From Bacillota bacterium (lineage in GTDB: Bacteria > Bacillota > Sulfobacillia > JAJYWN01): 38,635 nt of DNA. Positions within the stretch are counted from its first letter, which is position 1, and the number at the start of each line of letters is the position of its first letter. Both the position numbers and the translations under genes were made by a program. Below are positions 25,045 to 33,410 of this stretch, piece by piece. The DNA lies in NCBI GenBank assembly GCA_021791495.1, contig JAJYWN010000054.1:1-38635 (forward strand). The letters are read 5' to 3'. The notes under the pieces are model-generated. The model saw only the letters and a program-made list of their open reading frames with translations. It was not told the DNA's origin and did not search any database.

Positions 25045-25776
25045 GTGGACGGACGGATCCTTTTGGCCGACGACGAGCCTGTAGTGCACGAATTGCTGAC
25101 CCCCCTGCTAGAACGGGAAGGGCTCACCGTCCTGCACGCCTACGCTGGCGACGTGGCGGTCGAAATGGCTCGTCGGGAATCGCCAGACTTGATGCTCCTT
25201 GACGTGATGCTGCCCCGGAAGGACGGAGTTGAAGTGTGCCGCGAGGTCCGCAAGACTCACAACTTCCCCATTCTCTTTCTTTCCGCCAGGGGCGAGGAAT
25301 CCGACAAGGTGGTGGGGCTGGGGGTCGGCGGTGACGACTACATAACCAAGCCGTTCAGTACGGCTGAGGTGGTTGCCCGGGTCCGGGCGCACCTCCGCCG
25401 CAGGAAACTGGACCAGGCAGCGGGCCCGCCCGCGCCGGAGGTGGTCCACGCCGGCGGCCTGGTGATCGACACCGGTACAGCCGAAGTCCGGCTGCCGTCG
25501 GGAACCGCCGTCACCCTGACCGCCCGGGAATTGGGACTTCTCCTGGCTCTGGCCAGATCCCCCGGGCGCATCTGGACCAAGCGCCAGTTGTACGAAGCGG
25601 CCTGGGACTCACCCTTCATGGGTGACGACAATACCGTCATGGTCACCGTCCGGCGTCTCCGGGAGAAGGTCGAGGCGGACCCCGATGCACCGACACACAT
25701 CCTGACGGTCCGCGGCCTCGGCTATAAGCTGGCCGCGGGCACGCTCGGAGGCATCCGAGGCGGCGGAGGCGACTGA
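25045..25776 (+). CDS. OmpR-family response regulator
   Basis: 243 residues. The receiver domain has the acidic pair DDE at 9-11, phospho-acceptor Asp53 in LLDVMLP, and the Lys of YITKPF. The C-terminal winged helix has LTARELGLLLALA and TVMVTVRRLREKVE with RGLGYKL. The start is GTG at 25045 with AGGGAGG upstream. The stop overlaps the kinase start by one base (TGATG), so they are co-translated. It most likely binds the 11-bp-phased AGGTCA repeats ahead of the downstream ABC genes. Confidence 0.93.
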   Translation: MDGRILLADDEPVVHELLTPLLEREGLTVLHAYAGDVAVEMARRESPDLMLLDVMLPRKDGVEVCREVRKTHNFPILFLSARGEESDKVVGLGVGGDDYITKPFSTAEVVARVRAHLRRRKLDQAAGPPAPEVVHAGGLVIDTGTAEVRLPSGTAVTLTARELGLLLALARSPGRIWTKRQLYEAAWDSPFMGDDNTVMVTVRRLREKVEADPDAPTHILTVRGLGYKLAAGTLGGIRGGGGD

Positions 25777-27200
25777 TGCGCCTGTCGACGAGGTTGAGCT
25801 TGTCCTACATCGTCTTCCTGGTGTTGCTGGGCGTTCTCGTGACAGGGCTGGCCGGCTTTCAGTTCGCCCGCTTCGTCATGTACACCAACTCCCTTCCCTC
25901 CCCAGCGTCACCGGGGGCCGCGGAGGAAATCGCCGCCGCTTTGGCCCAATCTGGCCTGACCGGGCCCCTTCCCGACCGCTGGCTCCAGGATACGCTGGCG
26001 GCCGGCGGGTGGGTGCAGGTGGTGGACCGCGACGGGCGGGAGGTAGCCCAGGTGGCCGCCCCCGCAAACCGTTCCCGAGCTTACACCGCGTCGGAACTGG
26101 CGGCCTTGGCCGCGAGCCGCAGCCCCATCGGGTCCGGGGGGTGGGTGTACGGGACCGCGCCAGTGGTCGGAACCGCCGGGGTGATCGGCACCGTGGTGCT
26201 GGCCGCACCCGCCCGCGGGCCGTCGGCCGTCAACGCTTACATCCCGGCTACGGCCACGGCGGCTTTCTTCCGCTATTTCTTCAGCGGTTTCCTGATGGCG
26301 GTGGTGACCGCCATCCTCCTTGCCCTCCTAGCTGGATTCTGGTATGCCCGGCGCCTGGCGAGGCCGCTGGTCCGGCTCTCGGAGGAGCTGAAGGCGGCTG
26401 CGGCGGGGGACTTCAGCCGCCGCGTCGCCACGGTGGGAAACGACGAGTTCGCGGTCCTCGGCCGGACTTACAACCACTTAGCTGAACAACTGCAAACCGC
26501 CGAACGTGAACGGAGTCGGACCGAACAGGCCCGTCGGGACCTGGTGGCCAATATCTCGCACGACCTGCGCACTCCCCTCACGGCCATCCAAGGATTCTCC
26601 GAGCGCCTCGTGGACGAGGCCACGCCCGCCGAAGAACGGCGCCGCTCTGCAGAGGTCATCTCCGCTCAGGTGGGGCAACTGGATAACCTCCTTTCGGACC
26701 TCCTGGAGCTTTCACGCCTGCAATCCCTGCCCGAACTGAAGAAAGAAGACGTGGATCTGGCCGAGGTGGCTAGAGAACAGGTCATCGTCCTCATGCCCCA
26801 GCTGGAGCAGGCCGGGATGGAGGCCAACGTCGACCTGCCAGAAGACCTGCCGCCGGTTCCCGGCGACCGGCGGCTCATCGGCCGGGCGCTCCAGAATCTG
26901 CTGGTCAACGCCGTCCTCCACAGTGGCGGAGCCAGACACGTGGGCGTGACGGCGGGGCGTTCGGACACCGGCCTATTCGTGCGCATCGCCGACGACGGCC
27001 AAGGCATCCCCGAACCGGACCTGCCCGTACTGTTCCAACGTTTCTACCGGGGCACATCGGCCACCAGTTCCGGGCATGGCTCAGGGCTGGGACTGGCTAT
27101 CGTCAAGCAGATAGCCGAAGGGCACGGAGGTCGCGTCACGGTGGACACGGCCCCGGGGCGAGGCGCGGCTTTCACACTCTGGCTGCCGTTGTCAGGTTAA
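25776..27200 (+). CDS. Membrane sensor histidine kinase (HAMP, HisKA, HATPase)
   Basis: 474 residues. TM1 (about 10-32) is followed by an extracytoplasmic sensor loop of about 130 residues with no family I recognise, TM2 (about 165-190), and a HAMP domain starting RRLARPLVRLSEEL. The HisKA box is NISHDLRTPLTAIQGFSERL with His262. The ATPase domain has N-box LVNAVLHSG, G1 DDGQGIPEPD, and GHGSGLGLAIVKQ. It is the kinase of the preceding regulator. The signal is unknown, but linkage to an ABC-2 exporter suggests sensing of a peptide antibiotic or envelope stress. Confidence 0.93.
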   Translation: MRLSTRLSLSYIVFLVLLGVLVTGLAGFQFARFVMYTNSLPSPASPGAAEEIAAALAQSGLTGPLPDRWLQDTLAAGGWVQVVDRDGREVAQVAAPANRSRAYTASELAALAASRSPIGSGGWVYGTAPVVGTAGVIGTVVLAAPARGPSAVNAYIPATATAAFFRYFFSGFLMAVVTAILLALLAGFWYARRLARPLVRLSEELKAAAAGDFSRRVATVGNDEFAVLGRTYNHLAEQLQTAERERSRTEQARRDLVANISHDLRTPLTAIQGFSERLVDEATPAEERRRSAEVISAQVGQLDNLLSDLLELSRLQSLPELKKEDVDLAEVAREQVIVLMPQLEQAGMEANVDLPEDLPPVPGDRRLIGRALQNLLVNAVLHSGGARHVGVTAGRSDTGLFVRIADDGQGIPEPDLPVLFQRFYRGTSATSSGHGSGLGLAIVKQIAEGHGGRVTVDTAPGRGAAFTLWLPLSG

Positions 27201-27227
27201 TGTAAGGTCAATAGCAGGTCATTGACA
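27194..27227 (+). promoter_or_regulatory. Three 11-bp-phased direct repeats upstream of the ABC genes
   Basis: AGGTTA (27194), AGGTCA (27205) and AGGTCA (27216) are spaced exactly 11 bp start to start, the phasing typical of tandem OmpR/PhoB-family binding. TTGACA (27222-27227) directly follows and may be the -35 element; no good -10 is present (TGTTGT at 16 nt), as expected for an activated promoter. The first repeat overlaps the kinase stop codon. Confidence 0.55.
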
Positions 27228-27286
27228 GCTTCCGCGGTTAGCATGTTGTTTGGCACCACGAACGCTTGCGAAGGAGGCTGTCACAT

Positions 27287-28201
27287 ATGGAAACTGTCTT
27301 GGCTACGCGTTCGCTGACCAAACGTTACGGCCGGCGTGCCGTGGTTGACGCTGTCAGTCTGAACGTGATGAAAGGCGACATCTACGGCTTCCTTGGGCCT
27401 AACGGGGCGGGCAAGACCACCACCTTGCGGATGATCGTGGGATTGGTGACGCCCACCTCCGGCCACGTGGAGATTCTGGGCCGGGACCCCTCGCGGTCTC
27501 CCCGCTCGCTCATGGGCGAAGTCGGATCCCTCATAGAAGGCCCCGCTTTCTACCCGCACCTGCCGGCCGGGGAGAATCTGCTGATCCTTCAACACCTGCG
27601 CCGCCACGTGGACCGCCGCGAGATCGAAGAACTGCTCGAGTTAGTGGGGCTCGCCGACGTGGGGCGCATGCCCGTGGACCGCTTCTCCACGGGGATGAAG
27701 CAGCGTCTGGCCATCGCCCTAGCCCTGTCCGGTACACCTCAGATGCTGGTGCTGGATGAGCCCACCAACGGACTGGACCCCGAAGGTTTTCGGGAGTTGC
27801 GGAGCCTCCTCCGCCGCCTGGCGGCCGAACGGGGAGTCACGGTTCTTCTGAGCAGTCATCTGCTTCATGAAATCGAGCAGGTGGCTACGCGCATCGGCGT
27901 GATCAGCGGCGGCCGGCTTCTGGTGGAAGCCACGGTGGACGAGCTTAGGGGTCAGCGCGAGCGGTGCCTGGAGGTAGTGGTCTCCCATCCGGAAGCGGCC
28001 CAGGACCTGATCACAAGGCGCCTGGGAGCGAAGGTCGAACGCACGGGCGACCTGACCCTGCTGATCCGGGGGCTGGTGCAGCCCGCCGAGGTCAACGCCT
28101 TGCTGGTGCGCAACGACGTGGCTGTCTCCCGCCTGGTCGAACGTGAGGCGTCCCTGGAGACCATCTTCTTCAATCTGACGGGAGGGACGGTCCATGCTTA
28201 G
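27287..28201 (+). CDS. ABC transporter ATP-binding protein (BcrA-like)
   Basis: 304 residues. Walker A is GPNGAGKTTTL, the Q-loop follows, the signature region is FSTGMKQRLAIALAL, Walker B is MLVLDEPTNGLDP, and the H-loop is LLSSHLLHEIEQ. The C-terminal extension of about 80 residues is typical of drug or lantibiotic exporters. The start is ATG at 27287, nine nt after AAGGAGG. It overlaps the permease gene by 8 nt and works with it. Substrate is unknown; the preceding two-component system suggests an antimicrobial peptide or bacitracin-like compound. Confidence 0.92.
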   Translation: METVLATRSLTKRYGRRAVVDAVSLNVMKGDIYGFLGPNGAGKTTTLRMIVGLVTPTSGHVEILGRDPSRSPRSLMGEVGSLIEGPAFYPHLPAGENLLILQHLRRHVDRREIEELLELVGLADVGRMPVDRFSTGMKQRLAIALALSGTPQMLVLDEPTNGLDPEGFRELRSLLRRLAAERGVTVLLSSHLLHEIEQVATRIGVISGGRLLVEATVDELRGQRERCLEVVVSHPEAAQDLITRRLGAKVERTGDLTLLIRGLVQPAEVNALLVRNDVAVSRLVEREASLETIFFNLTGGTVHA

Positions 28202-28928
28202 GGTTTTTCGAGCCGAAGTGATGAAGTGGCGCCGGAACTGGTTTCCCTGGGTCGTGCTGGCTTCAGCCCTGGCCGCACCCTTCCTGGTCTTCCTCATGGG
28301 GGCGCTGCGCTCTGACCGGCCGACGGCCGCTTCTTTGATGCAGAACATCCTCACGTTCCACTTCTTGCTGACCGGCCCCCTGGTGGTCACCCTCATCGGG
28401 GCGCAGTTCATCGCCGCCGAGTACCAGTGGGATACGTGGAAACTGCTCCTGACCGCGCCCGTCCCACGGTGGTCGGTGTACGCTGCCAAATGGGTCCTCG
28501 GCGTCGTCTGGATCATGGCCCTTTCATTGTTGGTGGCCCTGGCCGGTTTCAGTGCCGCTTACCTTGTGCACGCCACGGGTGCCCTGGCCTACGGCCTGTG
28601 GCTCAAGGCCTTCCTGTACGGCAGCGTGGGACTGACTGCCGCCTTATCCGTCTATCACCTGATCACTTTGATCAGCCGCAACTTCTTCGTGACCAGCGCC
28701 GTCGGGATAGTCGCCGCTTTCGCCGGCCTGCTGGCCAGTCAGTCGAAGTACATCGGAGTCTACCCTATCACGGGCAACCTCCTGATAGTCCAATCTCTTC
28801 TTGGTAGGGTCGACGATCTGGGCGGCGTCATCGGGACACCGGAGGTGTGGGCGGGCGTACTGATAGCCACGGCCCTGTTCGGTCTCGTCGGAAGTCTGGC
28901 GTACGTCCAGAAGGCAAGCTACCGGTAA
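28194..28928 (+). CDS. ABC-2 type permease
   Basis: 244 residues with about six membrane segments. The N-terminal part (VMKWRRNWFPWVVLASALAA) and the conserved segment QFIAAEYQWDTWKLLLTAP, which ABC-2 exporters use for coupling, are recognisable. It has the small single-domain size of bacitracin/lantibiotic-type permeases (ABC2 family), so it probably dimerises. The ATG overlaps the ATPase gene by 8 nt. It exports the unknown substrate of the cassette. Confidence 0.87.
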   Translation: MLRVFRAEVMKWRRNWFPWVVLASALAAPFLVFLMGALRSDRPTAASLMQNILTFHFLLTGPLVVTLIGAQFIAAEYQWDTWKLLLTAPVPRWSVYAAKWVLGVVWIMALSLLVALAGFSAAYLVHATGALAYGLWLKAFLYGSVGLTAALSVYHLITLISRNFFVTSAVGIVAAFAGLLASQSKYIGVYPITGNLLIVQSLLGRVDDLGGVIGTPEVWAGVLIATALFGLVGSLAYVQKASYR

Positions 28929-29072
28929 CGGGGACTCCACCGTGGGGGCGTGGACGGCGGGCGCGGCTCGGCAAAGGGTGGGACGCGGCGACAGGGGGCA
29001 TGACGAGGCAGGAGACTTCCCACAAGCGCGGAAGATTCGACACCAGAACTGTCTACGCGGGAGGTGCTCCTA

Positions 29073-31370
29073 TTGCCACGCCCCATGGTGGTATCCGATC
29101 TGTATTCTTTCGTGTCCCCCGGCGACCCTCAGATCTCGCCCGACGGACGGCTCGTGGCTTGTGTGGTTCAGACTTTGGACAAGGGTGACGACCGCCCGAA
29201 GACCGACATTTGGGTGGCTCCCGTCGCCACTGCGCCCGCAGATGCCTCCCCACGCCGGCTGACCAACTCCGGCGGCAAGGACCGCCACCCGCGCTGGGCT
29301 CCGGACGGGCACACGCTGGCCTTCATCTCCGACCGCAGCGGCAAGCCGCAGGTCTGGATCATCGATACCGCCGGCGGCGAGGCCTGGCAGCTGCCCACCG
29401 AGGAACGCGTGGGTTCGGCGCCAGTGTGGTCCCCCGATGGGCGCTTTATCGTCTTCACGGCCAAGGTCTTCGACAAACCGGCCGACTGGCGGCCCTACCC
29501 CGGCGCCCCCGCCGGAGACCGGGCAAGGGCCGAGAAGGCTGCCTTGGCCCGCCTACGCGATGCAGGTAAAGGAGGGCCGGAAGCGGGAGGCGGCAGTGGT
29601 GGCGGTAGCGGCGGCGCCAAAGACCGGCGTTCGGACGCCAGCGACGTCAAAGTTATCACCCGCATCCGCCATAAGATGGACGGAATCGGATACTACGGAG
29701 ACCTTCGCTCTCATATCTACGTAGTCCCGGTTCAGCGGCCGGAGGCAGGCGCCGCCCCGGGCGGATCCGCGGGTGCCCCCGGCACCTCGCCGATCAGCGC
29801 CCGGAAGTTGACTTTCGGAGACTTCGACCATGACCAACCTGCCTGGTCGCCGGATGGCAAAGCCATCGTCTTCGTCGCCACGCGCCGGGACGATGCCGAC
29901 TACCTGAACAAACAGGACATCTGGTCGGTCGACCTGGTGGCCGGCGGTCTGACGCACTTAGTCGATGCCTCTGGGCCGGTCACCGGGCCGTCTTTCTCCC
30001 CCGACGGGAATATGCTGCTCTGGGGCGGGCACGATGGCAAGTACGCCGGCTCCACCACCAGCCAGGCCTGGGTGGCCGACCTGGCCGGCCGCCCCTTCCC
30101 CATCCCACAGGCGGCCACCACCTCCCTCACGGCCGCGCTGGACCGCCCCATCGGCAATCCGGTCTCGTCCGACGTACGCTATGGGCCGGCCTCGACGCCG
30201 CCGGTGTGGGGGCCGGCCGGCAGCCGCCGGACGGTGTACACCTTGATCGGTGACCATGGTAGCACCTACGCCGCGGAAATCGTCCTGCCCGTAGGGGCGG
30301 GGTGCGGACCTCTGGCCGAGCCGCCCGCCATCCGTCGGGTCGCCGGCGCTCCCGGGCAGGTGCTGGCCGCCCTCTCTGTCGCCGCCGATGGCTCTCTGGC
30401 CTTCCAGGCCGGAACCGCGGCCCAGCCCGACGAAATCTACGTCAAGCCGGTGGCGCCGGCCAGTCCCCTCGTCGAGCGCGGCGCCGGCGGGAGTGCAGCG
30501 GACAGGGGTTCCGAACGCCGCGTCACCCACTGCAACGACGACCTCCTCGGTGAACTGGCGCTGGGCCGGCCCGAGAAGTTCTCCTTCAAGGGCGCCGACG
30601 GCTGGGATATCGAAGGTTGGCTTTTGAAGCCGCCGGCCGCCACCGCCAGCGTACCGGCCGGCACATCTGCCACCGCAACCGCCGCCGCTGGTTCCGGCGT
30701 CCTCTTCATCCACGGCGGCCCCCACGGTTGCTACGGCGACAGCTTCATGTTCCAGGCCCAAATCCTCGCCAGTAACGGCATAGCCGTTTTCTACACCAAC
30801 CCGCGCGGCAGCCAAACCTACGGTCAGGACTTCGCCCGCGCCGTGGTGGGGGACTGGGGCGGCAAGGACTATCAAGATATCATGGCCGGCGTGGACCGCG
30901 CCGTTGCCGACGGCGTTGCCGACCCGTCGCGCCTAGGCGTCACCGGCTGGAGCTACGGCGGCTACATGACCTCCTGGGTTATCACGCAGACCCAGCGCTT
31001 CGCCGCCGCCGTGGCGGGTGCCATCATCTTCAACCGGCACAACTTCTGGGGCACCAGCGACATTGGTTACTCCTTCGGCGAGCACCAATTCGGCGGGACG
31101 CCCTGGGAAGAGCCGGAGCGCCTGCTGGAGCGGTCGGCCGTCAAGCACGCGAAGAAGGTGACCACGCCACTCCTCCTGGTCGGCGGCGAGGCCGACCTGC
31201 GCTGCCCCATCGAGCAGGCGGATCAGTACTTCATCGCCCTGAAACGGCAGCACAAGGAAGTCGTGCTCACCCGCTACCCCGGCGAGTTCCACGGCTTCAC
31301 CAAGCCAAGCCACCGCGAAGACCGCTACGAGCGCCTGCTGGCGTGGTTCAAGTACTACCTTCACGCCTAG
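29073..31370 (+). CDS. S9 family peptidase (acylaminoacyl-peptidase/prolyl oligopeptidase-like)
   Basis: About 765 residues. The N-terminal beta-propeller has TolB/WD40-like repeats with ISPDGR, WSPDGR and FSPDGN motifs. The C-terminal hydrolase has the nucleophile elbow GWSYGGYM, the acid region GGEADLRCPIEQ and the His of YPGEFHGF; HGGPHG forms the oxyanion loop. Low-complexity Gly/Ala insertions lie at about 170-185, 225-245 and 525-545, the last between the EGWLLKPP strand and the HGGPHG loop. The start is TTG at 29073, as GGGAGG is 8 nt upstream; ATG at 29085 would be 20 nt away. No signal peptide, so likely cytoplasmic. It cleaves short or N-acylated peptides. Confidence 0.9.
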   Translation: MPRPMVVSDLYSFVSPGDPQISPDGRLVACVVQTLDKGDDRPKTDIWVAPVATAPADASPRRLTNSGGKDRHPRWAPDGHTLAFISDRSGKPQVWIIDTAGGEAWQLPTEERVGSAPVWSPDGRFIVFTAKVFDKPADWRPYPGAPAGDRARAEKAALARLRDAGKGGPEAGGGSGGGSGGAKDRRSDASDVKVITRIRHKMDGIGYYGDLRSHIYVVPVQRPEAGAAPGGSAGAPGTSPISARKLTFGDFDHDQPAWSPDGKAIVFVATRRDDADYLNKQDIWSVDLVAGGLTHLVDASGPVTGPSFSPDGNMLLWGGHDGKYAGSTTSQAWVADLAGRPFPIPQAATTSLTAALDRPIGNPVSSDVRYGPASTPPVWGPAGSRRTVYTLIGDHGSTYAAEIVLPVGAGCGPLAEPPAIRRVAGAPGQVLAALSVAADGSLAFQAGTAAQPDEIYVKPVAPASPLVERGAGGSAADRGSERRVTHCNDDLLGELALGRPEKFSFKGADGWDIEGWLLKPPAATASVPAGTSATATAAAGSGVLFIHGGPHGCYGDSFMFQAQILASNGIAVFYTNPRGSQTYGQDFARAVVGDWGGKDYQDIMAGVDRAVADGVADPSRLGVTGWSYGGYMTSWVITQTQRFAAAVAGAIIFNRHNFWGTSDIGYSFGEHQFGGTPWEEPERLLERSAVKHAKKVTTPLLLVGGEADLRCPIEQADQYFIALKRQHKEVVLTRYPGEFHGFTKPSHREDRYERLLAWFKYYLHA

Positions 31371-31428
31371 GCCGCCCGGAGCGGCAAACACTAAGGCGGA
31401 CCACTAGAATGAACGAGGAGATGCCCCG

Positions 31429-31830
31429 GTGACCAAAAGGCAGATAGTCCACATCGACGACGAATTGTGCAACGGCTGCGGCCGCTGTGTCACCCCCTGC
31501 GCCGAGCAGGCCATCGAGCTGGCAGACGGTAAAGCCCGCGTCATGCGGGAGGAGCTTTGCGACGGGGCCGGCTTTTGCCTGGCCGTTTGTCCCACGGGCG
31601 CATTGACCATCGAGGAGCGGGAAGCCCCGGACTTCAGCGAGGAAGCCGTTCACCGCCACCGTCTGGAACAGATGATCAAGGAGAACGCCGCCAAGAAGGC
31701 GAAGGCGGCCACCCTCCACTGCGAGCTGTGCGGGCGCTCGGAGAACGACGCACCCTTGATCGCCGTGCGCGACCAGGGCACCAGCCGGTGGGTGTGCGTC
31801 AAGTGTCTTCCGGCGCTGATTCACGGCTAG
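31429..31830 (+). CDS. Small ferredoxin with extra C-terminal cysteine pairs
   Basis: 133 residues. The first [4Fe-4S] motif [11 protein letters not shown] is complete. The second reads [12 protein letters not shown] and has Ala in place of the second ligand Cys, so it likely holds a different or absent cluster; the CDGxGxC pattern is known in this small family. After a charged helix, the C-terminus has CELCGR and CVKC, a possible zinc or rubredoxin-like site. The start is GTG at 31429 with GAGGAG 8 nt upstream. It lies 58 nt after the S9 peptidase; function unknown, presumably electron transfer or sensing. Confidence 0.8.
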   Translation: MTKRQIVHIDDELCNGCGRCVTPCAEQAIELADGKARVMREELCDGAGFCLAVCPTGALTIEEREAPDFSEEAVHRHRLEQMIKENAAKKAKAATLHCELCGRSENDAPLIAVRDQGTSRWVCVKCLPALIHG

Positions 31831-31881
31831 CCGACATTGGTTTCGCCGGTCGCTGACGCCGCATGGTTGGGCGAGCGGCGG

Positions 31882-31913
31882 CCGGGTGATCGGGTGGCCG
31901 GGTGATCGGGTGG
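31882..31913. repeat. Perfect 16-bp tandem duplication upstream of the transporter gene
   Basis: Two perfect adjacent copies of CCGGGTGATCGGGTGG (31882-31897, 31898-31913). The short unit suggests slippage. No coding function is seen. Confidence 0.85.
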
Positions 31914-31967
31914 CCGGCGGCCACCGTCGAGCAGGTAACCGGCGGCCCTTGTCGAAAAAGTCAGGCT

Positions 31968-33410
31968 ATGAACAGCAAGGGCCGCCTATCTGTCTTCACA
32001 AAGCTCTCCTACGGCTTCGGTGACTTCGGATACTCCGCCGCCTACACCGTCGTCGCATTCCTTTTCCTGTTCTACCTGACGGATACGGCACATCTCTCCC
32101 CCGCCCTGGCCGGTACGGCCCTCCTCGTCACCAAGGTCTGGGACGCGGTGATCGACCCCTTCCTCGGCCACCTGACCGACCACACCGTCACGCGCTGGGG
32201 CCGCCGCCGGCCCTACTTCTTGTTCGGCTTTGTGCCCTTCGGTCTGACCTTCTTTCTTCTCTGGGTCATCCCGCGAGGGATGTCGCAGACCGGCATGCTC
32301 CTATACGTTATCGTGACGGTCATCCTTCACGTCACGGTGTTCTCCGCCATGAGCATCCCGTACTCGTCCCTAACGGCTGAACTGACGCCGGACTACGATG
32401 AAAGGACGAGCCTGACCGGGTATCGGATGGCTTTCTCCATCGTCGCCGGGCTGGTCGCCGCCGCCGCGCCGCTGGCCATCGTCCAGGCCTTCGGCGGGAC
32501 CGCCGTCGGGTACCGCAACATGGCCGCCATTTTCGGTCTGCTGATCGCCGTTTGCCCGCTGGCTGTCTTCCTCGGCACGCGCGAACCGGGTCGGCCCAAG
32601 GGGGCCGCGGCCACGGGGCCGGAAAGGGTCGGACCCCGAGGTAGCGCGCCCGAAGAGGCCGCATCCTTCTCGGTTCTGGAAGGCGTCCGCGCCACCCTGG
32701 CCAACCGGCCGTTCCGCCTAGCCTTGTCGGTCTACCTGTTCACGCAGATGGGCATAGATGTTATCTCCGCCACCTTCGTCTACTTCCTCAAGCACTGGAT
32801 GCGGATCGAAGGCGACTCCTCAATCATCCTTGGCATCATCTTCCTCGTCGCCGTCGCCACCCTCCCCTTCTGGGTCTGGTTCAGCAACCGGACCAGCAAG
32901 AAGCTGGCCTACGCTGTCGGCCTGGGATTCCTGGCCGCCGTCCTCCTAGGCGTCATTGCCCTGCAGCCCGGCCAGATAAACGCCGTCTACGCCCTGTGCG
33001 TGCTGGCGGGTATCGGTCTCGGCGCCGCCCACGTCATCCCTTGGTCCATCATCCCCGACTGCATCGAATACGACGAGCTGGTCACCGGACAGCGCCGCGA
33101 GGGGATGTTCTACGGTTTCATGAGTTTCGCCCAGCAACTGGCCTCCTCGGTGGCCCTGTTCTTCACCGGGCAGGCGCTATCGTGGTCCGGTTACGTCGGG
33201 GCCGCCGCGACACAGACACCGGCCGCCTTGTGGGCCATCCGCATCCTGCTCGGTCCGGTCCCGGGGCTGATGTTCCTGGCTGGAATTACCTCGGTGCTCC
33301 TCCTGCCCATCTCCAGGCGGGACCACGCGCGGATCCGGGAAGAACTGGAGCGCCGCAGGCTTGGGAAGGAAGGAGTGTTGCCTCTTGACACTGCCTCTGA
33401 GAAGAGCTGA
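31968..33410 (+). CDS. GPH/MFS-type sugar or organic-solute:cation symporter
   Basis: About 480 residues with about twelve membrane segments. The GPH-family signatures are visible: SYGFGDFGYSAAYTVVAFLFLFYL at the N-terminus, WDAVIDPFLGHLTDHT and RWGRRRPYFLFG in the first loop, and MSIPYSSLTAELTPDYDERTSL. The central loop between the halves is Gly/Pro-rich. The start is ATG at 31968, although only a weak AAAGTCAGG lies upstream; an open frame from 31902 is less likely. The substrate (glycoside, glucuronide or other organic solute) is not predictable. The 3' end overlaps the next gene by 26 nt. Confidence 0.88.
   Translation: MNSKGRLSVFTKLSYGFGDFGYSAAYTVVAFLFLFYLTDTAHLSPALAGTALLVTKVWDAVIDPFLGHLTDHTVTRWGRRRPYFLFGFVPFGLTFFLLWVIPRGMSQTGMLLYVIVTVILHVTVFSAMSIPYSSLTAELTPDYDERTSLTGYRMAFSIVAGLVAAAAPLAIVQAFGGTAVGYRNMAAIFGLLIAVCPLAVFLGTREPGRPKGAAATGPERVGPRGSAPEEAASFSVLEGVRATLANRPFRLALSVYLFTQMGIDVISATFVYFLKHWMRIEGDSSIILGIIFLVAVATLPFWVWFSNRTSKKLAYAVGLGFLAAVLLGVIALQPGQINAVYALCVLAGIGLGAAHVIPWSIIPDCIEYDELVTGQRREGMFYGFMSFAQQLASSVALFFTGQALSWSGYVGAAATQTPAALWAIRILLGPVPGLMFLAGITSVLLLPISRRDHARIREELERRRLGKEGVLPLDTASEKS

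Noticed and set aside
27250-27270. Possible -24/-12 promoter (TGGCAC ... TTGC) before the ABC ATPase
   Set aside because: The spacing between the two blocks is 9 nt, not 5, which sigma-54 does not tolerate.
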